From Phycisphaerales bacterium (GTDB lineage Bacteria; Planctomycetota; Phycisphaerae; Phycisphaerales; SM1A02), in the NCBI GenBank assembly GCA_028278245.1, contig JANQEQ010000156.1:1-45642 (forward strand): 45,642 bases of DNA, written 5' to 3'. Positions 16,120-24,536 of this stretch are shown one piece after another. A program made the position numbers and the translations under genes. Under the pieces are notes generated by a model. It made no database searches and was not told where the DNA came from. It saw only the letters and a program-made list of their open reading frames with translations. The first letter of the stretch is position 1; each line of letters begins with the position of its first letter.

Positions 16120-16848
16120 ATGCAAGATGCTGATCCGATCCAATACCGTCGTGTGATCCTGAAAATCAGTGGGGAAGCCTTCACCAAACCGGGTAATTAC
16201 GGGATTGATTCCGATGAACTGTCGGTTTTGACCCAGGAAATCGCTGTCGCAGCCTCCTGCGGGGTAGATATCGCTGTGGTCGTCGGAGGGGGCAACATCA
16301 TCCGTGGGGCACCGCTTGCTCAGCATGGCCAGATCGATCAATCCACGGCAGACTACATGGGGATGCTGGGAACGGTCATCAACGGCCTGGCGATGAGAGA
16401 AGCCCTTGAAACGGCAAACTACCAGGCTCGGCTGATGTCTGCCATAGAAATCCCTGCGGTGAGCGAAAAGTTCATTCGTGGCAGGGCTTTACGACACTTT
16501 GAGAAAGGACGGATACTCATTCTGGCTGCAGGTACGGGAAACCCGTTCTTCACCACCGATACCTGTGCCTCCTTGCGGGGTGTTGAACTCAATGCAGACA
16601 TCCTCCTCAAGGGAACCAAGGTCGATGGTGTGTATTCAGCAGATCCAAAGACCAATCCGGATGCGACTCGCTACGATCAACTCACATTTTCCGAAGCTCT
16701 CAATCAAAAACTTGGGGTTATGGATCTCACGGCAATGACGATGTGCATGGAGCACAATCTGCCGGTCATGGTGTTTGATTTCAAAGAGCCAGGGAATATC
16801 AAGCGTGCTGTTTCTGGAGAATTGCTGGGAACCCTGGTCAGGAATTAG
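16120..16848 (+). CDS. pyrH: uridylate kinase (UMP kinase)
   Basis: PyrH phosphorylates UMP to UDP with ATP in pyrimidine nucleotide synthesis; it is a cytoplasmic hexamer of the amino-acid-kinase fold. The 242 residues match the family length. Visible motifs are K-I-S-G-E-A-F at the N-terminus, V-V-G-G-G-N-I-I-R-G, T-A-D-Y-M-G-M-L-G-T-V-I-N-G, G-T-G-N-P-F-F-T-T-D-T, and D-G-V-Y-S-A-D-P. The ATG at 16120 is chosen over an upstream TTG because AAGGA lies nine bases before it and the protein then begins directly ahead of the first conserved strand. It is followed 79 bases later by frr, the usual bacterial partner, but rpsB and tsf, often found just upstream, are absent here. Confidence 0.97.
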   Translation: MQDADPIQYRRVILKISGEAFTKPGNYGIDSDELSVLTQEIAVAASCGVDIAVVVGGGNIIRGAPLAQHGQIDQSTADYMGMLGTVINGLAMREALETANYQARLMSAIEIPAVSEKFIRGRALRHFEKGRILILAAGTGNPFFTTDTCASLRGVELNADILLKGTKVDGVYSADPKTNPDATRYDQLTFSEALNQKLGVMDLTAMTMCMEHNLPVMVFDFKEPGNIKRAVSGELLGTLVRN

Positions 16849-16927
16849 CCGTTCCCCTTGAAGCAGAGCACATTTGCCGTCAATATGATGCGATATCTTT
16901 AGTGAAATACGGCATGGAGATCCTGTG

Positions 16928-17494
16928 ATGCCTCTCAAACAAATTATGCGTGATTGCCGGGGACTCATGGACAAAACCATCGAGCATTTTGACAGAGAGC
17001 TTCGCGGCATGAGAACTGGTCGGGCCACAACCGCTTTGATCGAATATGTCAAAGTTGACTATTACGGTTCGCCAACTGAGCTACGCGAATTGGCGGCAAT
17101 CAGTGTCCCTGAGCCGACTCAGTTACTGGTGAAACCGTTTGATCCGACTTCCAAGAGCTCGATCATTAAAGGATTGGAAATCGCTGATCTGGGTTTGAAT
17201 CCCATGGCGGACGGTGAAGCTATCCGAATCAACGTTCCCGCATTGTCTGGTGAACGTCGTCAACAACTGGTCTCCCAGGTCAAGAAGATGGCGGAAGATG
17301 CCCGGGTCGCTGTGCGGAATGAGCGGCGAGATGCCAACAAACACGTCGATCAACTTGTCAAGGATAAATCTTCCTCTGTCTCCGAAGATCAGGGGCGTGA
17401 TACGAAACAGGACATTGATGAGCTGACAAAGAAACACATCGCCACGATTGATGAACACTGCGCCAAGAAGGTTTCTGAGATCGAAGAATCATAA
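16928..17494 (+). CDS. frr: ribosome recycling factor
   Basis: RRF splits the post-termination ribosome together with EF-G. The 188-residue product is typical in length. It shows the expected helical bundle and conserved patches: R-T-G-R-A at the N-terminal hinge, Y-Y-G-S-P-T-E-L, I-R-I-N-V-P-A-L-S-G-E-R-R, and V-A-V-R-N-E-R-R-D-A-N-K near the C-terminal hinge. The ATG at 16928 is favoured over the GTG three bases earlier because GGAG lies eight bases upstream. It is almost certainly cotranscribed with pyrH, as no separate promoter is visible in the 79-base gap. Confidence 0.97.
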   Translation: MPLKQIMRDCRGLMDKTIEHFDRELRGMRTGRATTALIEYVKVDYYGSPTELRELAAISVPEPTQLLVKPFDPTSKSSIIKGLEIADLGLNPMADGEAIRINVPALSGERRQQLVSQVKKMAEDARVAVRNERRDANKHVDQLVKDKSSSVSEDQGRDTKQDIDELTKKHIATIDEHCAKKVSEIEES

Positions 17495-17512
17495 TCGCAG
17501 ACACTTCATATA

Positions 17513-17540
17513 CTTTTCATAGATATCAATCCAATATAAT
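17513..17540 (+). promoter_or_regulatory. candidate promoter of the beta-helix gene
   Basis: A perfect TATAAT lies at 17535-17540. The upstream element is poor: TTTTCA at 17514-17519 matches four of six bases but leaves only a 15-base spacer. The transcript would begin near 17547, about 50 bases before the ATG at 17600. Confidence 0.35.
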
Positions 17541-17599
17541 CCGACCCCTGGGTCAACTGCGTCTTTCGCGGTCATGAGTAGCATTTGGAGTGTAATACC

Positions 17600-19765
17600 A
17601 TGATATCGCTAGATTCACTTCTCATCTTGTTTCTTACATCTTGGGTTGATGCCCCTGTGATTACAATCGATCGGGACAACGTACAGATATCAGAAAGTTG
17701 CCTGGTTCGAGTGGCTGATACGCCACTGGTTGATGCTGATCAGAATGGCGTTGTACACATCGTCGGCGACAATATTACCATTGATTTTCTTGACCCTCTG
17801 CATGGTGCGTCACCAGGTACTAGACCCGATGCATATGAAGGAACGGGAATCGTTATTACCGGTACAAACGTTACCTGTTCCGGAGTGCAAGTCAGTGGGT
17901 ATCGTATAGGTATTTACGCGCACAATGCAGATGGTTTGAAACTCCAAGATTGTGTTTTGAGTGATAATTTCAGGCAACATCTAAATTCCACAACCCAACA
18001 GGAGGATTCCTCTGACTGGTTGTGGCCGCATGATAACGATCAGAATGAGTGGATGACAAAATATGGCGCAGGTATTTATGTGGAAGATTCTGATGATGTG
18101 ATCATACGAAATAACATTGTGCGAAAGGGGCAAAACGGAATCATATTGGATTCTGTAAACAAATCAGAAGTTTACGATAACGATAGTTCATTTCTCTCCG
18201 GGTGGGGACTGGCACTGTGGCGATGTTCAAACAATATCATCTCATGTAATGCTTTTGATTTCTGCGTACGCGGGTACAGCCACGGCGTATATAATCGGGG
18301 TCAGGACTCAGCCGGCATTCTTATGTTTGAGCAATGTAGGAAAAACATTATCTCACACAACTCCGTCACTCATGGAGGAGATGGTTTCTTCGGGTTTTCT
18401 GGCAAGGAAGCGCTGGGTGACGTGGATTCGCCAGAAGATATCGAGTGGTACCGTCAGCGAGGTCACTATGGCAACATGCTCATCGGAAATGATTTTTCCT
18501 ACGCTGCGGCGCACGGCATTGAGTTAACCTTTGGCTTCTTCAATTCAATCTTCTCCAATCGGATAGTGGAGAATGCGATCTGCGGTATCTGGGCGGGATA
18601 CTCCAAGGAATCAAATATCGCAGATAATAAGATCCAGGGTAACGGCGACATGGGATATGGATTGGAACGAGGTGGGATTAATATTGAGCACGGTCGCAAA
18701 AACATAATTCACTTCAATCGATTCAGTGATAACGCCTGTGGCGTACATCTCTGGTGGGATGAAGATCAACATTTACAGGAATTGCCCTGGGTGAAATCAA
18801 ATGGAGCTGAATGCGATCGAAACATCATCGCAAACAACCTATTCAAGGATGACGAACTGGCAATTCACCTCCGTGATACAGGTGGTGAGACCGAGATATA
18901 CCTTAATCTCATGAAGGGAGTGAATGAAGAGATTCGCATGGAGGGTGATTGTCTAATCAAGGATAGTCGAACTGTGCCGCGAACTTTCACCCCACCCATT
19001 TACTCCATTGTCGGATCAGCCAGTCCGATCGGAAAGCGTAAACATCTCAGGGGAAGGCAGAATATTATTATGACAGAATGGGGGCCGTATGACTGGGAAT
19101 CACCATATTTACACCTTTCTGAAACCACAACGAACATGCACGCTTATCGTTTTCTTGGTGGTACAAAATTGCCCCCCACGGAGAATATCGACGTCGAAGG
19201 GAATGTAACAGTTTCTGCGGATGGAACCGAATTGACCGTGCAGTCAGATAAACCCGGTGCAGTGACGCCGTACAGAATTGCGGTACCTGTAGGTAAGCAG
19301 ATGCTTACCCGTCAGGAAGTATTCGTAGATGCAAAGTGGTGGGAGATTCAAGTATTTTCATACAAGACTGATCCACGCGAAGATGTAGAAACATGGCGGA
19401 TGGAAGCAGGCGATGATCCATACACAATGCACGACCGTGAGTTGAATCTTCGCTATGGCATGGGGAGCCTGGATGATATCAAACATCTTCCGACCGCATT
19501 ACCCAGAGATCACTTCGGCACATTTGCCACAACGACCCTGTCATTCCCTCAAGGAAGCTGGCGTATCCGTACCGTGAGCGATGACGGCATCCGAGTGTGG
19601 TTGAACGATAAAGTGGTTATCGAAGACTGGACGTGGCATGCAGCTCGTGAACATATCTATGACTTTGCCTTGAAAGAAACACAGGATATTAACATCCGTG
19701 TGGAACATTTCGAGCTTGATGGTGCAGCTATTCTGCGCCTGGATATCGAAGCAATTACAGACTGA
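17600..19765 (+). CDS. secreted right-handed parallel beta-helix protein with C-terminal PA14-like domain
   Basis: The ATG at 17600 is chosen because GGAG lies nine bases upstream and the product then begins with a signal-like hydrophobic stretch (I-S-L-D-S-L-L-I-L-F-L-T-S-W-V-D-A). Residues about 30-440 are a NosD/Pel-type beta-helix: successive ~22-24-residue coils with I-x-x-N-x-I and G-I-x-L/V patterns (N-N-I-V-R-K-G-Q-N-G-I-I-L-D; S-H-N-S-V-T-H-G-G-D-G). The C-terminal ~110 residues resemble PA14 (G-S-W-R-I-R-T-V-S-D-D-G-I-R-V-W-L-N-D), a carbohydrate-binding module. The combination suggests an extracellular polysaccharide-binding or -cleaving protein; no lyase catalytic residues can be fixed by eye. 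It stands alone, convergent with rpoN, with 21 bases between the stops. Confidence 0.85.
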   Translation: MISLDSLLILFLTSWVDAPVITIDRDNVQISESCLVRVADTPLVDADQNGVVHIVGDNITIDFLDPLHGASPGTRPDAYEGTGIVITGTNVTCSGVQVSGYRIGIYAHNADGLKLQDCVLSDNFRQHLNSTTQQEDSSDWLWPHDNDQNEWMTKYGAGIYVEDSDDVIIRNNIVRKGQNGIILDSVNKSEVYDNDSSFLSGWGLALWRCSNNIISCNAFDFCVRGYSHGVYNRGQDSAGILMFEQCRKNIISHNSVTHGGDGFFGFSGKEALGDVDSPEDIEWYRQRGHYGNMLIGNDFSYAAAHGIELTFGFFNSIFSNRIVENAICGIWAGYSKESNIADNKIQGNGDMGYGLERGGINIEHGRKNIIHFNRFSDNACGVHLWWDEDQHLQELPWVKSNGAECDRNIIANNLFKDDELAIHLRDTGGETEIYLNLMKGVNEEIRMEGDCLIKDSRTVPRTFTPPIYSIVGSASPIGKRKHLRGRQNIIMTEWGPYDWESPYLHLSETTTNMHAYRFLGGTKLPPTENIDVEGNVTVSADGTELTVQSDKPGAVTPYRIAVPVGKQMLTRQEVFVDAKWWEIQVFSYKTDPREDVETWRMEAGDDPYTMHDRELNLRYGMGSLDDIKHLPTALPRDHFGTFATTTLSFPQGSWRIRTVSDDGIRVWLNDKVVIEDWTWHAAREHIYDFALKETQDINIRVEHFELDGAAILRLDIEAITD

Positions 19766-19786
19766 ATTGGCACGAGATGAAATTCT

Positions 19787-21313
19787 TCAGAACGTTTTGC
19801 GGCGACGGGCAGGAGGTATATCAAGCTGCTGGCGATACTTGACCACCGTACGGCGAGCGATATCAATACCACGTTTCTTCAATTCTCCTGCCAGTGCTTC
19901 ATCACTCAGAGGATGAGATTTATCTTCCTCATCGATGATCTCCTGCAGCTTCGCTTTGACCGCTTCCCAACTTAACACCTGACCTTTTTCGGTTTCGGTA
20001 CCCCCCGAGAAAAATTTACGAAGCAGCATCATTCCTTTGGGCATCTGCACCCATTTTCCTGCCACGGCACGACTGACCGTTCCTACGTGAATACCCAATT
20101 GCTCGGCAACTTCAAGCATAGGGAGAGGTTTGAGGTGCTGAGGTCCATGATCGAAGAACTCGCGTTGGCGGGCAAGAACAACATTGACCACACGGAGCAA
20201 AGTGTTCTTTCTTTGATTAATCGATTCGATAAGCCACGTTGCATTGCGAACATTAGTACTGACAAAATCCCGCGTTTCCTTATCCACCGATCGATCCCTG
20301 GCCATCTTTTCGTAGTGAGGCGTGATCTGAAGAATCGGCAGAAAACCGTCACTCAACGTGGCAACATAAGCGTCACTTTGTTCATCGTATTCAACGATAA
20401 CATCAGGGATGATTGGGGGAACGTCTTCTGAAATCAGTTCACGACCCGGGTTCAGCTTTAACTTACGGATAAGCTCCATTGCCTGATGGATCTGCTCCAG
20501 AGTCAGATCAGATTTCTGGGTGATCTTTGGCAAGCGGTTCTCCAGCAAATCATCGTAGTGATCATTAATCAAACTACGTAGAACGTCCCACTCAATCTCA
20601 TCACTTCCGGTCTCCTCGAAACGATCAATCTGGAGCAGGAAGCTTTCCCGGTGATCTCGAGCCCCGATCCCGGGTGGATCAATCCAGTGGAATATTTGGT
20701 GTAACGATTCTTCGAGTAATTCCAGCGAGATGTTAAGATCAGGGCGATTGGAATTCTGCTGGTGAATGGTTTCCAAATCTGTGCTCAGGAAACCATCATC
20801 GTCGATGTAACTGATGATGCACTCCCCCACTGCCTGTATTTCAGACGTCACTTCGGCAAATTTCCATTGCTCCTGCAGTTGCTCGGTAAGGCTCGCACTG
20901 CGCGATGGTACCGAGGCCAGAGCATCCATCTTGCCATCCCTCTCACCTGCGGCAGATCGCTTGGCAGAATGACCGGGTGAATACTCGTTGTCAAAAACTT
21001 CCCGGTAATCAGATTCAAAAGTGCTCAGCCGTTCCCAGTCATCCTGTCCATCGGCAGAACCGTCACCGACCACCATTTCGCGTTGTTCGACAGAAGATTC
21101 TGATGACGAGGAATCTTCCGTTGGAATGGCGTCTTCATCTGAGGAAGGGGTCGGCTCAACCTGCTCCAGCGCGATGTTGGCTTCCAGTTCCTGTTCGATC
21201 CGTTCCTGCAAAGCCAGCATAGGCAGTTGCAGAATCTCCATGGACTGGATCATCCGTGGTGCCAGCTTCATCTGCTGGCTGAGCTTCATGTGTTGGCCGG
21301 TTTCAAACCGCAT
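19787..21313 (-). CDS. rpoN: RNA polymerase sigma-54 factor
   Basis: RpoN directs polymerase to -24/-12 promoters that need an AAA+ activator. The product has 508 residues from the ATG at 21313, which has GGAG five bases upstream; longer in-frame starts precede the conserved Region I and are rejected. Region I is complete (L-S-Q-Q-M-K-L-A-P-R-M-I-Q-S-M-E-I-L-Q-L-P), followed by an acidic Region II linker, the core-binding domain, a helix-turn-helix (V-G-T-V-S-R-A-V-A-G-K-W-V) and the RpoN box A-R-R-T-V-V-K-Y-R-Q at about 486-495. It lies 143 bases downstream of recR on the same strand and may have its own promoter (TAGAAT at 21392-21387). No activator gene lies in this window. Confidence 0.97.
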   Translation of the reverse strand: MRFETGQHMKLSQQMKLAPRMIQSMEILQLPMLALQERIEQELEANIALEQVEPTPSSDEDAIPTEDSSSSESSVEQREMVVGDGSADGQDDWERLSTFESDYREVFDNEYSPGHSAKRSAAGERDGKMDALASVPSRSASLTEQLQEQWKFAEVTSEIQAVGECIISYIDDDGFLSTDLETIHQQNSNRPDLNISLELLEESLHQIFHWIDPPGIGARDHRESFLLQIDRFEETGSDEIEWDVLRSLINDHYDDLLENRLPKITQKSDLTLEQIHQAMELIRKLKLNPGRELISEDVPPIIPDVIVEYDEQSDAYVATLSDGFLPILQITPHYEKMARDRSVDKETRDFVSTNVRNATWLIESINQRKNTLLRVVNVVLARQREFFDHGPQHLKPLPMLEVAEQLGIHVGTVSRAVAGKWVQMPKGMMLLRKFFSGGTETEKGQVLSWEAVKAKLQEIIDEEDKSHPLSDEALAGELKKRGIDIARRTVVKYRQQLDIPPARRRKTF

Positions 21314-21431
21314 CGAATCTCCAAAGTTGGCAATGCAACTGCAGAATACCAGAGCGGACGGTTCTGCAAGCAAATCCTGCGCCATTATTCTATCGGATGG
21401 ACCGGGCGCCTGCTTAAATGCTGCTTAATCA

Positions 21432-21445
21432 CCCCCAATTGGGGG
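21432..21445. repeat. perfect 14-base palindrome between recR and rpoN
   Basis: CCCCCAATTGGGGG forms a five-base G-C stem with an AATT loop. It lies in the 143-base recR-rpoN gap and has no U tract on either side, so it is not a standard intrinsic terminator. It could be an operator or a transcript-processing hairpin. Confidence 0.5.
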
Positions 21446-21456
21446 ATACACCATCA

Positions 21457-22125
21457 TTATGTATTGTGTGAACCTATCTGCTGGCGGCTCTGAATCGCCT
21501 CAGCCAATACCGCTTGTGAGGCAAATTCCAATTGAGATCCAGAGGGTAAGCCCCGCGCCAACCGTGTTGCACGTACTCCGCGCTTCTCCAGTTCCTGAGC
21601 CAGATAGAGTGAAGTTGAATCACCTTCCAGATCAGGATTCAGGCCGAGGATCACTTCCTTCACAGCAACTCCCTGCGCGTTCTTTGTTGGATCCTCGACC
21701 CGAGTAAATAAATTGTGGATTGTCAGATCACCCACATCAATTCCGGCCAGAGGATCCAATCGGCCCGTCAGCACATGATACACGCCACGAAACATACCGG
21801 TCTGTTCCAGATTCATCAGATCCCTGGGTTGCTCAACGACCAGAATCGTGCCCGCATCTCGTTTGGGATCAGTACAAACCCGACAAGGATTGACATCACT
21901 GAGCGTGAAGCAGATTTCACAATGATCCACACTTTTCTTGACGTCAGCAATCGCCCGGCTCAACTGCATTGCTTTCTCTGATGAAGATTTCAGAATGTGA
22001 AACGCCATGCGTTCGGCACTACGTTTGCCAATCCCCGGCAGTTTGGCAAGTTCATCGATAAGCACGAGTACCGGTTTGGGGTAGGCACCGAAGCCGGAAG
22101 ATTTGGATGGAGGTTTCTGAGTCAT
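21457..22125 (-). CDS. recR: recombination mediator RecR
   Basis: RecR loads RecA at gaps together with RecO and RecF. Its 222 residues hold the three family elements in order: a helix-hairpin-helix (L-A-K-L-P-G-I-G-K-R-S-A-E-R-M), a C4 zinc motif (C-E-I-C then C-R-V-C ten residues after the first pair), and a Toprim domain (I-L-V-V-E-Q-P-R-D-L; G-L-N-P-D-L-E-G-D-S-T). The N-terminus is about 15 residues longer than in E. coli RecR. It lies 55 bases after ybaB in the conserved dnaX-ybaB-recR order. The C-terminal tail is polar and extends slightly beyond the usual end. Confidence 0.96.
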   Translation of the reverse strand: MTQKPPSKSSGFGAYPKPVLVLIDELAKLPGIGKRSAERMAFHILKSSSEKAMQLSRAIADVKKSVDHCEICFTLSDVNPCRVCTDPKRDAGTILVVEQPRDLMNLEQTGMFRGVYHVLTGRLDPLAGIDVGDLTIHNLFTRVEDPTKNAQGVAVKEVILGLNPDLEGDSTSLYLAQELEKRGVRATRLARGLPSGSQLEFASQAVLAEAIQSRQQIGSHNT

Positions 22126-22180
22126 GATCGTGCCCGTTTGTGGCTCAGTAAAAAAACCGTACCATAAATTGCAATCAACC

Positions 22181-22558
22181 TTATCCTAAAAGATTGCCCA
22201 ATGCGCCGGAAGGGATCGGCAAACCCATATCTTGAGCTGCTTGTGAGATCTCCTGTTGAGCCGCTTCGCGCGCTTTGACCAGAGCTGAATTCACCGCACC
22301 GGTGATGAGATCTTCTGCCAGTGCGCGGTCATCAGGATTGCCGGCTGTGACTAAACCATCCAGCATTGCAGGATCGACATGGATGTGCAGAACCTGCAGT
22401 TGTCCGTTGACAATGACTCGGACTGCTCCACCTCCAGTGTCTGCTTCCACCTTGATCTCCGCCAGTCGCTGCTGCACTTCCTTGGCTTTCTCCTGAAATT
22501 TGGGAAGATCCTTCATGAGGCTTGCCATACCAGCCATATTTTTAAGTTGATCAAACAT
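22181..22558 (-). CDS. ybaB: YbaB/EbfC nucleoid-associated protein
   Basis: EbfC/YbaB dimers bind DNA and are thought to organise the nucleoid near recombination genes. The start at 22558 (M-F-D-Q-L-K-N-M) is chosen because the family always begins there; a longer frame lies inside dnaX. Visible family features are the N-terminal helix with K-M/L repeats, the G-G-G-A-V-R-V-I-V-N-G strand, the H-V-D-P-A-M-L-D segment and the C-terminal helix ending in a Gly/Leu-rich tail (G-A-L-G-N-L-L-G). The 125-residue length is slightly above the usual 105-115. It overlaps the end of dnaX by eight bases, so the two are translationally coupled. Confidence 0.95.
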   Translation of the reverse strand: MFDQLKNMAGMASLMKDLPKFQEKAKEVQQRLAEIKVEADTGGGAVRVIVNGQLQVLHIHVDPAMLDGLVTAGNPDDRALAEDLITGAVNSALVKAREAAQQEISQAAQDMGLPIPSGALGNLLG

Positions 22559-24311
22559 CTGTTTGTCTGGTCTCCGGTTTTTTTTCTGGTTGATCGTGAG
22601 TCGATTCATCATGTTCTGTGATGTCTTCAATGTTGACGATTGAAGCATCGAACAGATCCATGGCTTTTTGTACCAATGGCATCTTCTGAACCTGATCGTA
22701 CTCTGCAGACTGATGTGCTTCGATGGGGGTTTTTACCTCAATGTGAGACGTATCCAATTCGATTTTCACGCGTTGCCCAGTGGCGCGATGTACCAGTTGC
22801 GTCAGCGCATCAGTTTGAGTGCGAAGAAATCCAGCCACGGAGGCTCCATTTTCACGAACACTAAGCTGGAGTACCCGACCGTCAAACGACACACATTCCA
22901 GATGCTCGAGCTTTGCCTGGTCTGCGGCTGACTTTTCCCCCTGTTTCAATACGGCAGCCCAGAAATCTTTGTGATCCGCTTCGCTATCAGATTGCGATGA
23001 AAGAGCAGACTTCGTCGGAGTCTGTCTTTTCGGTTCAGTGATGGATTGGGCTGGTGATGTCGAAGCAGGCCTGGAAGGCGAATTCACAGGTATGGTGTCA
23101 CCTACGACTTTTTTTTTTCGCGAACTTGCCGAGGATGGCGATGGTGCTGAATCAGATTGAGACATGAGTTTTGCAATATCCGCAAAATTCTCCGCCAGGC
23201 AGAGTCTAACCAGCACCGTGTCAAACAGGGTTCGGGAAAGGGCGGATCCCCGGACATTGCGCGCGGTGGTTTCAAGTTGTGCGATCCGATGCACCAGGCC
23301 AGGTACATCGTAGTGTCGGGCATGCTCTTCCAATATGGTGCGCGTTTCAGTCGAGACGTCCAGGAGATCGGTGTCTTTGCCACAGGTCACCATGATCATC
23401 AGGGCGCGAAAATGCTCCACAAGCAATTCCAGAGCTTGTTCAACCGATGCCCCCTGTGCGAGCAATTGAGTACCCGCTTCGAGTGCCTGCTGGGGATTTC
23501 CCTGGGTGATGGCATCGGCAAGCTGTCCCAGAAGAGTTTGATCAGGCAGACCGAGCAGTTGCTCCAGGAGTTCTTCGGTCAGTCGAGTGGACTCTGCTGC
23601 GAGTAAGCGATCGAGCAGACTCAACGCATCGCGCATCGAGCCGTTGCCAAGCCGTGCTATCTGCGCCACCACTGACTCATCTGCGTCGATGCCCTCTTCC
23701 TTCAGAATAAATCTCAAATGGTCGGCAATCAGTGCAGTCGATATGCTACGAAAGTCAAACCGCTGGCATCGGCTTTGAATGGTTGGTGGGACTTTGTGGG
23801 GATCCGTCGTGCAGAGGATGAATTTAACGTGTGCGGGAGGCTCTTCCATCGTCTTCAACAGTGCGTTGAAGGCCTCCTTGGTGAGCATATGCACTTCATC
23901 GATGATGTAGATCTTGTGCGGACAACGGGTTGGGGATAATCCCGCTCCGGCTATCAGATCCTTGGCTTCCTGAATACCACGATTAGAAGCGCCATCAATT
24001 TCAATGACATCCAAATCATCACCCCGAAAAATGGCATCACCGACCTCATCGGCCTGTTGTAAATTGTCGCTGACATTCAGTGCCCTGGCAAAAATACGAG
24101 CCATCGAAGTCTTTCCCACGCCTCGTGTCCCACAGAACAGATAGGCATGAGCCGTCCGGTTCGTCGAGATAGCATTCTGGAGCGTACGTGCAATAGGCTC
24201 CTGCCCCACGACTTCTTCAAAATCACGCGATCGGTAACGTCGGGCAAGAACGGTATAACCCGCCGCATCTGGTGCGGATGAAATGTCTGTTTTTCCCTTT
24301 TTTTTCGTCAC
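22551..24311 (-). CDS. dnaX: DNA polymerase III tau (and probably gamma) subunit
   Basis: DnaX is the clamp-loader ATPase. From a GTG at 24311 it has 586 residues; any earlier start would lie inside the SRP RNA gene, and AAAGAG lies seven bases upstream of the GTG. Walker A is G-T-R-G-V-G-K-T (about 61-68), Walker B I-I-D-E-V-H (about 136-141), and sensor/arginine-finger P-T-I-Q-S-R-C-Q-R-F follows. The zinc module normally found between the Walker motifs (four Cys) is absent: the segment is short and has none. After the collar domain, residues 399-401 are three Lys in a ten-A run, where slippage would give a short gamma-like form. The Ser/Pro-rich linker and a ~130-residue C-terminal tau domain follow. 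Gene order SRP RNA-dnaX-ybaB-recR is classical. Confidence 0.95.
   Translation of the reverse strand: MTKKKGKTDISSAPDAAGYTVLARRYRSRDFEEVVGQEPIARTLQNAISTNRTAHAYLFCGTRGVGKTSMARIFARALNVSDNLQQADEVGDAIFRGDDLDVIEIDGASNRGIQEAKDLIAGAGLSPTRCPHKIYIIDEVHMLTKEAFNALLKTMEEPPAHVKFILCTTDPHKVPPTIQSRCQRFDFRSISTALIADHLRFILKEEGIDADESVVAQIARLGNGSMRDALSLLDRLLAAESTRLTEELLEQLLGLPDQTLLGQLADAITQGNPQQALEAGTQLLAQGASVEQALELLVEHFRALMIMVTCGKDTDLLDVSTETRTILEEHARHYDVPGLVHRIAQLETTARNVRGSALSRTLFDTVLVRLCLAENFADIAKLMSQSDSAPSPSSASSRKKKVVGDTIPVNSPSRPASTSPAQSITEPKRQTPTKSALSSQSDSEADHKDFWAAVLKQGEKSAADQAKLEHLECVSFDGRVLQLSVRENGASVAGFLRTQTDALTQLVHRATGQRVKIELDTSHIEVKTPIEAHQSAEYDQVQKMPLVQKAMDLFDASIVNIEDITEHDESTHDQPEKKPETRQTDV
23109..23118 (-). 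promoter_or_regulatory. A10 slippery run inside dnaX
   Basis: On the coding strand the codons read CGA AAA AAA AAA GTC. One added A (or a -1 ribosomal shift) gives AGT CGT AGG TGA, ending after residue 404; one lost A gives AAG TCG TAG, ending after residue 402. Thermus thermophilus dnaX makes gamma by transcriptional slippage at an A9 run. No Shine-Dalgarno stimulator is visible upstream. Confidence 0.65.
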
Positions 24312-24358
24312 GGAGAACTCTTTGAGAGGCAAAGTTGAGACGGGGCAGATTGAAGTCC

Positions 24359-24489
24359 GTAATTGTCGGGGAGGACGGCCAGGACACCGCATGCGCGGAC
24401 GACGACGCTTATGGCTGCTGCGGTCAAGCCCTGACCAGATTCACGAGACATCCACCAAACGGGCCCGACCGTCCTCCTCGACAATTACC
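24359..24489 (-). ncRNA. ffs: signal recognition particle RNA (small bacterial type)
   Basis: On the minus strand the diagnostic core GGTCAGG-N10-AGCAGCC is at 24436-24413, with the same ten-base spacing as E. coli 4.5S RNA. It is preceded by GTGAATCT and followed by ATAAGCG, as in many bacterial SRP RNAs. The ends pair over twenty base pairs (24359-24378 with 24469-24488, one G-U), giving a single rod of about 131 bases. The apical ten bases are GCTTGACCGC: the tetraloop would be UGAC (URRC class) rather than GGAA, closed by a U-C mismatch. It binds Ffh for membrane-protein targeting. It ends 47 bases before the dnaX start, matching the scr-dnaX order of Bacillus. Confidence 0.9.
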
Positions 24490-24498
24490 GAGAACTGC

Positions 24499-24527
24499 AT
24501 CTTAGCGGCAGTGGCTCATGTGGTACA
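24499..24527 (-). promoter_or_regulatory. candidate promoter of the SRP RNA, overlapping that of the divergent PIN/TRAM gene
   Basis: On the minus strand TAAGAT (24504-24499) lies nine bases before the predicted RNA 5' end; TGTACC (24527-24522) is a weak minus-35 with a 17-base spacer. On the plus strand TACACT (24524-24529) would be the minus-10 for the PIN/TRAM gene, so the two promoters would share bases. Confidence 0.4.
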
Positions 24528-24536
24528 CTTACTGGT

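Noticed and set aside
19768..19786. TTGGCACGAG, which resembles the left half of a sigma-54 promoter, next to rpoN
   Set aside because: The -12 element TTGC is missing and the site sits between two convergent stop codons.
22559..22648. Upstream extension of ybaB to an earlier start
   Set aside because: The extension lies wholly inside dnaX in another frame, and the family begins at M-F-D-Q.
24312..24392. Longer N-terminus of DnaX from an ATG at 24392
   Set aside because: That start lies inside the SRP RNA gene, and the added residues are not like DnaX.
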